Positions 7,476 to 15,446 are shown, counted from the stretch's first letter. The stretch is 15,540 nt of DNA from UBA4312 sp040266995 (GCA_040266995.1 JAWRHV010000045.1:1-15540); one strand, 5' to 3'. A program made the numbers and translations. Notes: generated from the sequence alone by a model not told the origin.

Positions 7476-7826
7476 AGAAGTATATGCATCCGGTTTATTC
7501 CCGATAATAATCCGGTTCTTTCCTATCACAATCGGACGCTTCACATACATGCCATCGCTGGCCAGCAGCTCGATCAGCTGGTCTTCGGTGTACGTCTTTC
7601 TTTTTTCCTTTACGTTATTGGTGCGATATAATTGGCCGCTGGTATTAAACAGCTGGCTGATATCCACACCCTGAGAGATCCAATGGCGGATTTCCTCCGC
7701 TGTTGGATTTTCTTCTTTTATATTCCTGTATTCGGCATCAATGCCCAGATCCTGTAGTGCCTTATAACACTTACGACAGGTTGAACATTTCGGATAACCG
7801 ATAAAGAGTACTTTAGTCGGATCCAT
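7467..7826 (-). CDS. ArsC/Spx-family thioredoxin-fold protein
   Basis: A 119-residue ArsC-like thioredoxin-fold protein. The redox-active start of the fold is YPKCSTCRKC, with C14 and C17 forming a CxxC pair as in Spx and related reductases, plus a third cysteine at C20. The family arginine region appears as YVKRPIVIGKNRIIIG near the C-terminus. It could be a thiol reductase or a Spx-like RNA-polymerase regulator; sequence alone does not decide. Its first 14 bases overlap the end of prs, and its last nine bases overlap the end of the convergent tatD. No clear Shine-Dalgarno is seen, so translation is probably coupled to prs. Confidence 0.85.
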   Translation of the reverse strand: MDPTKVLFIGYPKCSTCRKCYKALQDLGIDAEYRNIKEENPTAEEIRHWISQGVDISQLFNTSGQLYRTNNVKEKRKTYTEDQLIELLASDGMYVKRPIVIGKNRIIIGNKPDAYTSLK

Positions 7827-8778
7827 AAGCTGACTTTAACGCTGCCGACAAAGAAGTCTTATACTCTACAGCACGGATCAGACGCGCCATCAACGGTGCT
7901 ACGGAAATGATCTTCATTTCCGGGAATTCATCCAGATGACTGGACTGATCGATCGTGTTTGTACAAACGAATTCTTTCAATCCGCAGTTTCTCAGTCTTT
8001 CAATGGCCGGTCCAGACAAAATGGCATGTGAACAAGCTACATTAACAGCCGTAGCCCCATGTTCTTTTAACATTTGTACACCAGAAGAAATCGTTCCCCC
8101 GGTATCGACCATATCATCGATAATAATGGCTTCTTTTCCGGCAACATCACCAATTAAGTTCATCGCTACGGCCACGTTTGGCTTCGGACGACGCTTATCG
8201 ATGATCGCCATTGGCGCATGCAGATATTCTGCTAATTTACGCGCACGTACAGCTCCACCATGATCTGGAGAAACAACAACGTATTGTGTATCTTTACCTT
8301 TAATCGAATGTTTAAAATAAGTCCCTATTAAGTTATTTGCTGCAATATCATCCACAGGAATATCAAAGAACCCCTGGATCTGCGCTGCATGTAAATCAAT
8401 GGTTACAACTCGATCTGCTCCGGCTCTTTCAATCAATGATGCCACCAGCTTTGCGGTAATCGGCTGCCGTGGCGCTGCTTTTCGGTCTTGCCGGGCATAT
8501 CCGAAATAAGGGATGATGGCGGTAATGCTCTTAGCACTGGCTCTTTTTAAAGAGTCGATCGCAATCATCAACTCCATTAAATTGTCATTAACAGGGTTGT
8601 TGGTGCTTTGTACCAGATATACATGTTTTCCTCGAACCGCTTCCATTGGCGTAACCAGGATTTCCCTGTCCGCAAAATGATTAACACTGATATTTCCTAA
8701 TGGTAAATCTAACTCCTGACAAATTTCTTCTGCTAATCCTCTACTGGCAGATAGCGCAAAAATTGTTGTTTTTTCCAT
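7813..8778 (-). CDS. prs: Ribose-phosphate pyrophosphokinase (PRPP synthetase)
   Basis: Makes PRPP from ribose 5-phosphate and ATP, the precursor for purine, pyrimidine, histidine and NAD synthesis. The 321-residue length fits class I enzymes. Visible motifs are the flexible ATP loop YARQDRKAAPRQPITAK (94-110), H130 in TIDLHAAQIQGFF, and the PRPP-binding DDMVDTGGT (221-229). The N-terminal FADRE (35-39) replaces the commoner FSDGE. The glmU stop codon is 21 bases upstream, and the glmU-prs order is widespread in Firmicutes. A weak purine-rich site (AGAGGAAG) lies upstream of the ATG. Confidence 0.96.
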   Translation of the reverse strand: MEKTTIFALSASRGLAEEICQELDLPLGNISVNHFADREILVTPMEAVRGKHVYLVQSTNNPVNDNLMELMIAIDSLKRASAKSITAIIPYFGYARQDRKAAPRQPITAKLVASLIERAGADRVVTIDLHAAQIQGFFDIPVDDIAANNLIGTYFKHSIKGKDTQYVVVSPDHGGAVRARKLAEYLHAPMAIIDKRRPKPNVAVAMNLIGDVAGKEAIIIDDMVDTGGTISSGVQMLKEHGATAVNVACSHAILSGPAIERLRNCGLKEFVCTNTIDQSSHLDEFPEMKIISVAPLMARLIRAVEYKTSLSAALKSAYGSD

Positions 8779-8799
8779 AATGTTCTCTCGGCTTCCTCT

Positions 8800-10152
8800 C
8801 TATTTATTTTTGTATAAATCACCAAAACCGTGCTTTATACTCTGATGCGATCGCGCGATACCCATATCGCCATCCTCCACATCGTCGGTAATTGTGCTTC
8901 CAGCAGCCAGTAACGCATTGGCTCCTATGGTTACCGGAGCAATCAAATTGACATTTGACCCGATAAAGGCCCCGTCTTTGATTACTGTACGGTGCTTTTC
9001 TTTCCCATCATAATTGACAGTAACCACACCACATCCAATATTGACATTTTTACCTACGTCACAATCTCCGATATATGTTAAATGTGCACACTTGGAACCG
9101 TCACCAAAATTCGTATTCTTGAATTCCACGAAGTTCCCTATGCGACAATTGCATCCGACATTTGTATGATTTCGCAAATGCGCCATGGGGCCGACCGTTG
9201 TGCCTGATCCCACATGGGCATCGGTAATCTCACTAGACTCAATTCGAACATCATCTTCAATAACAGAATCTTTTATATAAGATCCCGGCAATATTTCCAC
9301 ATGATTTCCAATCCTTGTTTTTGACAGGAGCTCTACGTTTGGATGAATGATGACATCGTGTCCGATCGTAACATCTTTTCCGATAACCGTACGATTCGGG
9401 TCCACAATCTGTACTCCTTCTTTCATCCAGTGTGTATTGATCTTCTTTTTCATCCACTCATATGCGGTATGAAGTTCCAGACAATCGTTGATACCCATTA
9501 CTTCATCCCTGTTTTCAATCACCATGCCATTGACTCGTTTTCCTTGTCCGGCAAGAATAGAAACCATATCTGTTAAATAATATTCATTCTGTGCATTATT
9601 TGTCTGTAGTTTATCCAGATTATCAAATAAATCTTTATTGTTAAAACAATACATGCCTGCATTGATTTCGTTGATCTTTCTTTGTTCCGGCGTACAGTCC
9701 TTCGCTTCTACAATAGCCGTGACATTGCCGTTTTCATCACGAACGATCCGCCCATAGGATTTTCCATCCTCCAGCTTGGCGGTCAACAATGTCAGAGAAG
9801 CTGACTGATTTGCTTGAAATAAGGCCTCTAATGTTTCCGGCTGTATACACGGGCCATCCCCGTTGATCACTAATGTATCTCCTGGTGCATCCTTCAGTTG
9901 TGTGCACTGCATGACCGCATGGCCGGTTCCCAGCTGCGGCTGTTGTAAAGCGTATTCCACATCGGTAAATACCGACTGAATGCTTTCAGCTTGATAGCCA
10001 ACCACAACAACGATCCGCTGAACGTCCACCGCTTTTAAGGCATCAATAATGTATGCCAACATAGGACGATCGATGATCGTATGCATGACCTTACTTTGAG
10101 AAGATTTCATCCTGGTGCCTTTTCCGGCAGCTAAGATAATCGCGTTACGCAT
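8800..10152 (-). CDS. glmU: Bifunctional GlmU: GlcN-1-P acetyltransferase / GlcNAc-1-P uridyltransferase
   Basis: Makes UDP-GlcNAc for peptidoglycan by acetylating glucosamine 1-phosphate and then adding UMP. The protein is 450 residues. The N-terminal pyrophosphorylase half has LAAGKGTRMKS (7-17), GTGHAVM and the Mg2+-binding D99 in INGDGP. The C-terminal left-handed beta-helix has the hexapeptide repeats and the acetyl-CoA region (GPMAHLRN, GNFVEFKN, THIS-type NYDGKEKHRT, GSNVNLIAPV). The frame stays open upstream to a TTG at 10248, but ATG 10152 gives MRNAIILAAGKGTRM with AGGTGATG just upstream, so I start there. It heads glmU-prs-arsC-like; the mobile element is inserted behind its promoter. 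Confidence 0.97.
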   Translation of the reverse strand: MRNAIILAAGKGTRMKSSQSKVMHTIIDRPMLAYIIDALKAVDVQRIVVVVGYQAESIQSVFTDVEYALQQPQLGTGHAVMQCTQLKDAPGDTLVINGDGPCIQPETLEALFQANQSASLTLLTAKLEDGKSYGRIVRDENGNVTAIVEAKDCTPEQRKINEINAGMYCFNNKDLFDNLDKLQTNNAQNEYYLTDMVSILAGQGKRVNGMVIENRDEVMGINDCLELHTAYEWMKKKINTHWMKEGVQIVDPNRTVIGKDVTIGHDVIIHPNVELLSKTRIGNHVEILPGSYIKDSVIEDDVRIESSEITDAHVGSGTTVGPMAHLRNHTNVGCNCRIGNFVEFKNTNFGDGSKCAHLTYIGDCDVGKNVNIGCGVVTVNYDGKEKHRTVIKDGAFIGSNVNLIAPVTIGANALLAAGSTITDDVEDGDMGIARSHQSIKHGFGDLYKNK

Positions 10153-10191
10153 TTCATCACCTATCTCTCGTATTACATATTCTAACAAAAT

Positions 10192-10220
10192 TTTATATTC
10201 ATTCATACCAAAATTTACAA
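10192..10220 (-). promoter_or_regulatory. Candidate glmU promoter
   Basis: On the minus strand TTGTAA (10220-10215) and TATAAA (10197-10192) are separated by 17 bases. Transcription would start near 10185, leaving about 33 bases before the glmU ATG. The promoter lies on the chromosome side of the element, so glmU expression probably survived the insertion. Confidence 0.45.
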
Positions 10221-10257
10221 AAATCCTCTTCTTTCCTTGTCCACACAAGAAAAGAGG
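10219..10257 (-). terminator. Intrinsic terminator, minus strand, for a gene no longer adjacent
   Basis: On the minus strand a long stem (outer arm 10257-10245, inner arm 10240-10225, loop GTGG, two single-base bulges) is followed by ATTTTT at 10224-10219. It has no minus-strand gene in front of it here, because the mobile element begins immediately beyond. It therefore probably ended the chromosomal gene that preceded glmU before the insertion. Confidence 0.6.
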
Positions 10258-10330
10258 TCATAGCCATCACTATGGGGTGCATACTATCAACTGTAAGAAC
10301 GCATACATGGACGCAAAGGAGTATAACGCC
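10258..10330. other. Probable left end (attachment junction) of the mobilizable element
   Basis: This 73-base gap separates chromosomal terminator and element recombinase. It holds a GCATAC direct repeat (10279-10284 and 10303-10308), a short CATAG/CTATG dyad and the recombinase ribosome-binding site AAGGAG. Large serine recombinases act on imperfect dyads beside their own gene, so the crossover site should lie here; the exact bases cannot be fixed without the right end or an empty site. Confidence 0.4.
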
Positions 10331-12161
10331 ATGACACAATACAACAAGATTACCGCGCTATACTCCCGCCTTTCAGTTGGTGACGAGGACAGGGACGGCG
10401 GCGAGAGCAACAGCATCGTGAATCAAAAGGCTTTTTTAGAACGCTACGCAAGACAGGAAAAGCTGACGAACATCCGCCACTATATCGACGACGACGAAAG
10501 CGGCAGGTTCTTTGACCGCTCCGCCTATGTGCGAATGATGGACGATGTGGAAAGCGGCAAAATCGGCATTGTCGTTATGAAAGACATGACACGCTGGGGA
10601 CGCGATTATCTCCAAGTGGGAAACGCAATGGAAATATTTCGCAGAAACAGGGTGCGCTTTATCGCCGTCAACAACGGCATAGACAGCGAGAAGCCCGACA
10701 TATTGGAGTTTGCGCCGTTTATCAATATCATAGTGGTACGCAAAGGACATCAGCAAGAAAGTAAAAACCGGCATTAAGACCAAAGGCATGAGCGGAAAGC
10801 CTATCGCTACCGAAGCCCCCTACGGCTATATGAAAGACCCCGACAACAAGGATTACTGGATTATTGACGAGGAAGCCGCAGCCGTTGTCCGTCTCATTTA
10901 CAGTCTGTTTCTTGAAGGCAAAAACAGAAATCAAATTGCCGTTTATCTGAAAAATGAGGAAGTCTTGACACCAACCTTTTATCTCAAGTATCACGACAGA
11001 GGAACATCAAAAAGCCGAAATCTGAACGAGGAAAACCGCTACAACTGGAACAAGGCGACCTTGACCCGCATTCTCACAAGACAGGAGTATTGCGGCGACG
11101 TAGTGAACTTCAAGACGGCGAAGCATTACAGGGATAAGCGCAACCACTATGTGGATAAAAACGAGTGGCAGATATTTGAAAATGTGCATGAGCCGATTAT
11201 CGACCGCAATGCCTTTGAAAACGTGCAGCGCATATTGGAAAACGCGCCTGTCAGACGCCCCAATGGGGACGGTGAAATTCATCCCTTGTCCGGCTTGCTT
11301 TTCTGTAAAGACTGCGGCGCAAAAATACACATTCGTATAGATTACAGGAACGGCGGCAAACGCCATGTCGCATTTTGCAGCGAGTACCACAAGGGTAAAG
11401 CCAGGAATCCAAAGTGTAATTCCCCTCACATCATCGACGCGGATTTACTCATGCAGACCGTCGCGGAGGTGCTGCGGAAAATCGCGGACTACTCTATCAG
11501 TAACAGAACAGAGTTTGAAGCGTTGGTCAAAAACAGCCTTTCCATACAGCAGACTGACAAAGTAAAGAAGCAGCAAAAACGCATACCGCAGATCACGGCA
11601 AGGCTTGAACAGATCGAAAAGGTGTTGAATAAGCTCTATGAGGATATTGCCCTCGGCAGGATTGAGCAGGACCGCTATGAGCAGATGTCGCAGAAGTATT
11701 CCGAAGAATACTATACACTGAAAGCGGAACTTGCGGAAATCAAGGAGCAGCTTTCTGAATTTGAGAACGCAGACGGACGAGCGCAAAAGTTTGTGAAGCT
11801 GACAGAACGCTACGCCGCCTTTACCGACCTTACCCCCGCTATCCTAAACGAGTTTATCAGCAAAATCCTTGTCCATGAGCGCGACGTAAAAAGGTCAAAA
11901 TACGCCGTTCACCGCATTGAGGTGTATTTCAACCATATCGGCAGATTTGAAAACGAACTGACCGAACAGATGGAGCTTACAGAGCAGGAATGCGAACGCA
12001 TGAGGGCAGAAATCGAAGAAGCCAAAAGAGAGAAATCCCGCGCCTACCATCGAGCTTATTACAAGGAATACCGAGCGAAAAACCTTGAAAGGTGCCGCGA
12101 ATATGAGCGAATGAAAGCAAGGGAGTACAGGGCAAAGAAAAAGCTGCAAGCCGCAACCTAA
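10331..12161 (+). pseudogene. Large serine recombinase (TnpX-like, DUF4368 type), broken by a frameshift
   Basis: Site-specific recombinase that would excise and insert the element. Start ATG 10331 follows AAGGAG by nine bases. The N-terminal resolvase domain (catalytic S15 in LYSRLS, plus DMTRWGRDY) reads in one frame to FAPFINI, then runs to an early stop at 10777 (148 residues). The rest continues in another frame from about 10734: WYAKDISKKVKTG, recombinase domain, zinc ribbon (FCKDCG at about 11309, later cysteines near 11377 and 11414), coiled coil (about 11550-11770) and a DUF4368-like end to 12161. Intact relatives, as I recall them, read INIMSEWYAKDIS, so about five bases appear lost at 10730-10733. 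The fragment after the break has a possible ATG at 10788 but lacks the catalytic serine. Confidence 0.9.
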
Positions 12162-12182
12162 AACCGAATAATCAACACGACG

Positions 12183-12217
12183 AAAAGAGGTTTCCTATCA
12201 ACGGGAAATCTCTTTTT
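12183..12217 (+). terminator. Intrinsic terminator after the recombinase
   Basis: A 13-bp stem with one G-T wobble: AAAAGAGGTTTCC (12183-12195) and GGAAATCTCTTTT (12204-12216), loop of eight bases, ending in a T-run. It separates the recombinase from tnpW, which has its own strong ribosome-binding site (AAGGAGG, 12228-12234). Confidence 0.75.
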
Positions 12218-12240
12218 GCGTTCAGTGAAGGAGGACTTGA

Positions 12241-12435
12241 ATGACAGAAAAAACCGAAGCACAGACCGAAGAAATTCAGACCGAGGAACAGACCGCAGCC
12301 CGAAAGCCGGATGGCGTTCTGACAAAGAAGTTTGGAGCAAAGACTTTCATTGCCGAGATATTTTTCAACCACAGCAGCAGGGACACATTTCAAGATAAGC
12401 TGCTAAAGGCAATCCGCTCCGAGAAAACAGAGTAA
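12241..12435 (+). CDS. TnpW-like transposon-encoded protein
   Basis: A small 64-residue protein that matches TnpW of Tn4451-like elements. An acidic, glutamate- and threonine-rich N-terminus (MTEKTEAQTEEIQTEEQ) precedes the conserved part, GVLTKKFGAKTFIAEIFFNH followed by RDTFQDKLLKAIR. Its position right behind the large serine recombinase is the usual one. The start is firm: AAGGAGG lies six bases ahead of the ATG. The molecular role of TnpW is not established; accessory function in transposition is an inference from linkage. Confidence 0.8.
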   Translation: MTEKTEAQTEEIQTEEQTAARKPDGVLTKKFGAKTFIAEIFFNHSSRDTFQDKLLKAIRSEKTE

Positions 12436-12495
12436 AACAAGCCGTCTTTTCCATTCCCTTCTCATCCCATCCAAAATCGAAAGGAGAAAACACAC

Positions 12496-12828
12496 ATGGC
12501 AAAAACCAAAGCGGAGAAAATCGCCGCCATCGAATTACAAATGACGCAGCTTGAAAACCAGAGAAAGAAGCTGATCCAGGAGAAGAAGCAGCAGGAGCGA
12601 AAGGACAGAACGAAACGCCTTTGTAAGCGCATGGGGCTTTTTGAAAGTATGTTGCCCGAAAGCATATCCCTGACAGACGAGCAGTTTCAAATCTTCCTTG
12701 AAAAAACAATCGCCGCCGATCACAGCCGCCGCATACTGGACGGATTGACAGCGCAGCGGAGCGTACAGACGTCCGCAAGGGACACCGCCTATACGGAAGC
12801 GCAGGACGAGGCAGACGAGGACGAATAG
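12496..12828 (+). CDS. DUF3847-like accessory protein of the mobilizable element
   Basis: A 110-residue, highly charged, mostly helical protein. Residues 1-45 form a probable coiled coil (MAKTKAEKIAAIELQMTQL, then QRKKLIQEKKQQERKDRTKR). A conserved block follows (LCKRMGLFESMLPESISLTD and EQFQIFLEK), then a hydrophilic acidic tail ending EADEDE. I match it to DUF3847 proteins from memory; they are usually found between the recombinase and the MobA/MobL relaxase, as here, and may assist mobilization. AAGGAG (12481-12486) sits nine bases before the ATG. The tail may have been altered when the neighbouring hydrolase gene was inserted. Confidence 0.75.
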   Translation: MAKTKAEKIAAIELQMTQLENQRKKLIQEKKQQERKDRTKRLCKRMGLFESMLPESISLTDEQFQIFLEKTIAADHSRRILDGLTAQRSVQTSARDTAYTEAQDEADEDE

Positions 12829-12841
12829 GGCGATATTGAAA

Positions 12842-12873
12842 AGCGGTCATGCCGTGGACGCATGACCGCTATG
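12842..12873. terminator. Perfect 10-bp hairpin between DUF3847 and hydrolase genes
   Basis: Arms AGCGGTCATG (12842-12851) and CATGACCGCT (12861-12870) with a nine-base loop. Plus-strand transcripts meet no T-run afterwards. On the minus strand the stem ends in TTTT, so it fits best as the terminator of the convergent hydrolase gene, with some effect on DUF3847 transcripts possible. Confidence 0.55.
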
Positions 12874-12900
12874 TTATGTGAGCGCAAAACCGGAATTTGT

Positions 12901-13698
12901 TTATTTCAGGTTCTCAATAAAAATCTTTATTGTTTCATTTACTACAGCAGGGTTATCAACATTAGAGTTGTGAGCAGCATTCGGAATCCACACCAACGGA
13001 TAGCCAGTTCGTCTTGCCCACTCCTTGTTGTACGCCCTAACCTTACCTGTATTATCCTTTTCCCCAACAATTAGCAAAACAGGACAAGGGAGCTCACATA
13101 CTCTGTTATCATCAAGAAAACCGGCATATCCAATCCCCATAAGCTGACATAGCTCGGCTTTTCTATATCCTCCAATCATAGATGCCATATTTGAACGCCC
13201 AATTTCAGTAAGGGCGTTCTGCTTTGCCATAGATGATTTCAGAAGTTTCTCTGGAAACAGCTTCGACATCCATTCAATTTGCCGGAGCCACCATTTATCT
13301 GATTTGGAATAATAATCTCCATACGGGGTTGAGTCAATCGACACAAATGCCTTTGCCATTTCTGGGTATCTACAGATAAAAGACTGCGTAATATATCCGC
13401 CCATTGACTGACCGATCAACACCACATTTGAAACTCCGCATTCATCGAGAATCTTCTTTAACCCATTTGCCGCATTCTCATAAGTAAACCTTGAGTACGG
13501 TCGTGATTCTCCATGTGCAGGAGCGTCCCATGCAATGATATTGTATGCGTCCTCAAAGAAATAAAACTGCTGTTCAAACATAGTATGATCTGCGGTCAAA
13601 CCATGAAGAAAAAACAGGGTGTCTCTGGATAAGTCAAATATGTCTGATTTCCAATAGACAATGTTCCCAATAGAATCTTCAATGATCTTCTTTTGCAT
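12901..13698 (-). CDS. Alpha/beta-hydrolase fold protein, probable cargo gene
   Basis: A 265-residue soluble esterase or hydrolase. The oxyanion-hole HG is in LFFLHGLTADH (28-38). The nucleophile elbow GQSMGG puts the serine at S98. The acid is probably D215 in VGEKDNTG and the histidine H243 in NAAHNSNVDNP. No signal peptide is present. The substrate cannot be told from sequence; homologues include esterases, C-C bond hydrolases and lactonases. AGGAG (13712-13708 on the minus strand) lies nine bases before the ATG. It points against all other element genes, is visibly more AT-rich than they are, and splits DUF3847 from the relaxase region, all of which suggests a later insertion. The catalytic triad is complete, so it is probably functional. 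Confidence 0.9.
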   Translation of the reverse strand: MQKKIIEDSIGNIVYWKSDIFDLSRDTLFFLHGLTADHTMFEQQFYFFEDAYNIIAWDAPAHGESRPYSRFTYENAANGLKKILDECGVSNVVLIGQSMGGYITQSFICRYPEMAKAFVSIDSTPYGDYYSKSDKWWLRQIEWMSKLFPEKLLKSSMAKQNALTEIGRSNMASMIGGYRKAELCQLMGIGYAGFLDDNRVCELPCPVLLIVGEKDNTGKVRAYNKEWARRTGYPLVWIPNAAHNSNVDNPAVVNETIKIFIENLK

Positions 13699-13744
13699 AA
13701 CAGGTCACTCCTACAAAGCCCGATTTGTCTCTAAAGACGCTCTC

Positions 13745-13858
13745 ATTCTACCACAAACATATGAACAAATCTATCCGCACGATGATTCTAAAAAGAGAAA
13801 CGATACAGATGACAGAGGAAACCAGAATGGAAGCAGCGGCGCAAAGGTAAGGGACTAA
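13745..13858 (+). other. Possible remnant of an interrupted element reading frame
   Basis: An open frame of 37 codons ends at TAA 13856-13858 and reads YPHDDSKKRNDTDDRGNQ, then NGSSGAKVRD. Its hydrophilic, acidic and glycine-rich composition resembles the tails of DUF3847-type proteins, and it lies directly beyond the inserted hydrolase gene. It may be the old C-terminus separated from its gene, but no start or ribosome-binding site is seen. Weak evidence. Confidence 0.2.
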
Positions 13859-13985
13859 TCCCATACCCTTGCTTTTAGCAAGGGCGCACTTATATACCAC
13901 ATGAATGTGGTATGTGCGGTCTTGCAGACGGCGTTTTGTGCTTGTCGGCACAAAAGAAAACAGCGGGCAATGCCCGCAGAAAGGA
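13845..13985 (+). other. Candidate oriT: cluster of hairpins upstream of the relaxase gene
   Basis: Four perfect inverted repeats occur in about 115 bases. They are CCCTTGC/GCAAGGG (13866-13884, 5-base loop); ATACCACAT/ATGTGGTAT (13894-13913), itself flanked by CGCAC and GTGCG; TTTTGTGC/GCACAAAA (13934-13955); and GCGGGCA/TGCCCGC (13963-13977). A smaller GGGA/TCCC pair precedes them (13851-13862). MobA/MobL relaxases act on hairpin-rich origins next to their own gene, so this is the likely transfer origin. The nick site is not identifiable by eye. Confidence 0.55.
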
Positions 13986-13994
13986 GCGCAGCGC

Positions 13995-15446
13995 ATGGCG
14001 ATTTACCATTGCAGTATCAAAATCATATCCCGCGGCAAGGGCAAGTCTGCCGTTGCTGCCGCCGCTTATCGCAGCGGCGAAACCCTCACCAACGAATATG
14101 ACGGTGTAACCCATGACTACACCCGCAAAGGCGGCATTGTTCATACTGAGATTTTACTACCCGACCACGCTCCCTCCGAGTATGCAAACCGCGCTGTTTT
14201 GTAGAACGCGGTTGAGAAAATCGAGAAAGCAAAAAACGCGCAGCTTGCAAGGGAGATTGAAATAGCCCTGCCGAAAGAATTGACAAAGGAGCAGGGCATT
14301 TCTCTTGTGAGGGAGTATGTAACGGAGCAGTTTGTAAATGCGGGAATGTGCGCCGACATTGCCATTCACGACAAAGAGGACGGCAATCCCCATGCCCATG
14401 TCATGCTGACGATACGACCCATCGAGCAGGACGGCACATGGGGAGCAAAGCAGAAAAAAGAGTATATCCTTGACAGGGACGGCAACAAAATCTATGACCC
14501 GAAAAAGCGTTCCTACAAATGCAAATCCATGCCCGCCACCGATTGGAACGAGCAGACGAAAGCCGAGGAATGGCGTAGTGCATGGGCTGAAATCTGCAAT
14601 CGGGCATTGGAGCAGAACGGACACACCGAGCGTATAGATCACCGCAGCTATGCGCGGCAAGGGATAGACCAAATCCCAAACGTCCATTTAGGCGTGACTG
14701 CTTTTCAGATGGAGAAGCGAGGAATACGTACCGAGCGCGGCAACCTCAACCGCGAAATCGAAGTCTCAAATCAGCGTTTGCGTCAGCTCAAAGCTCGTAT
14801 ATCCAAGCTGCAAAACTGGCTGAAAGAAGAAGCCGCCAATACCGAGCCACCCACTCTTGCCGACGTGATACAGGGTATCTTGTCAAAGCGGCAACAGACT
14901 GGAAAACAGAGCAGATACACCACTATCCACAATCTGAAAGCGGCGGCGAATATGCTGATGTTTTTACAGACAAACGACATTAAGGATATGGCGAGACTGG
15001 AAGAAAAGGTTGAGGATATGTATGGCAAGCAGCGCGGTATTGCGGAAAAGCTGAAACCCATAGACAGACGATTGAAAACTCTTGACGAGCATATTTCAAA
15101 TGCCGAGAAGTATTTCCAGTACCGCAATATTTACAGGAAATACAAACAGCAGAAGCCCAAAAAGCAGGAAGCATTTTACGAAAGCCACCGCATGGAGCTG
15201 ACCCACTATGAAGCCGCAGAACGCTATCTAAACGCCATAATGAACGGCAAGACAAGTATTCCCCTAAAGGCATGGAAAGCGGAGCGCGACAAACTGAACG
15301 GCGAGAAGAAAGAGCTAACCCGCCGGTATTATGCGCTCAAAGATGAGGTCAAAGAAGTGGAGCAAATCCGCAGGAATGTTTACAGTATCTTGCGGGAAGA
15401 AAACGGCAGAGAGCAGCCGACAAGGAAGCATGAGCATGAACGGTAA
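13995..15446 (+). pseudogene. MobA/MobL relaxase interrupted by an in-frame TAG codon
   Basis: Would nick oriT and lead the strand into a recipient during mobilization. ATG 13995 follows AAGGAG (13981-13986) by eight bases. The frame runs 69 codons (MAIYHCSIKIISRGKGKSA, then AAAAYRSG with candidate nucleophile Y25), meets TAG at 14202-14204, and continues open in the same frame for 413 more codons. The later part has the metal-binding HAH (H133, H135 in GNPHAHVML) and a long helical, charged C-terminal region. Relatives as I recall them read VLWNAVEKIEKA across the stop, so a TGG tryptophan codon seems to have become TAG. The break separates the candidate tyrosine from the metal site, so neither part should nick alone. 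Confidence 0.9.

Noticed and set aside
10115..10330. An upstream extension of the recombinase to 10115, into the glmU region
   Set aside because: AAGGAG nine bases before ATG 10331 and the family N-terminus fix the start; the upstream part overlaps glmU antisense.
10720..10745. Programmed ribosomal frameshift in the recombinase
   Set aside because: No slippery heptamer or downstream pseudoknot is apparent, and the missing residues compared with relatives indicate deleted bases.
13860..13980. CRISPR-like or tandem repeat array
   Set aside because: The repeats are four different inverted repeats with no shared direct repeat or regular spacing.
14202..14204. TAG read as pyrrolysine or another recoded amino acid
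   Set aside because: The host encodes a normal RF1 in this window, no Pyl genes are seen, and the aligned residue is tryptophan, which is one mutation from TAG.
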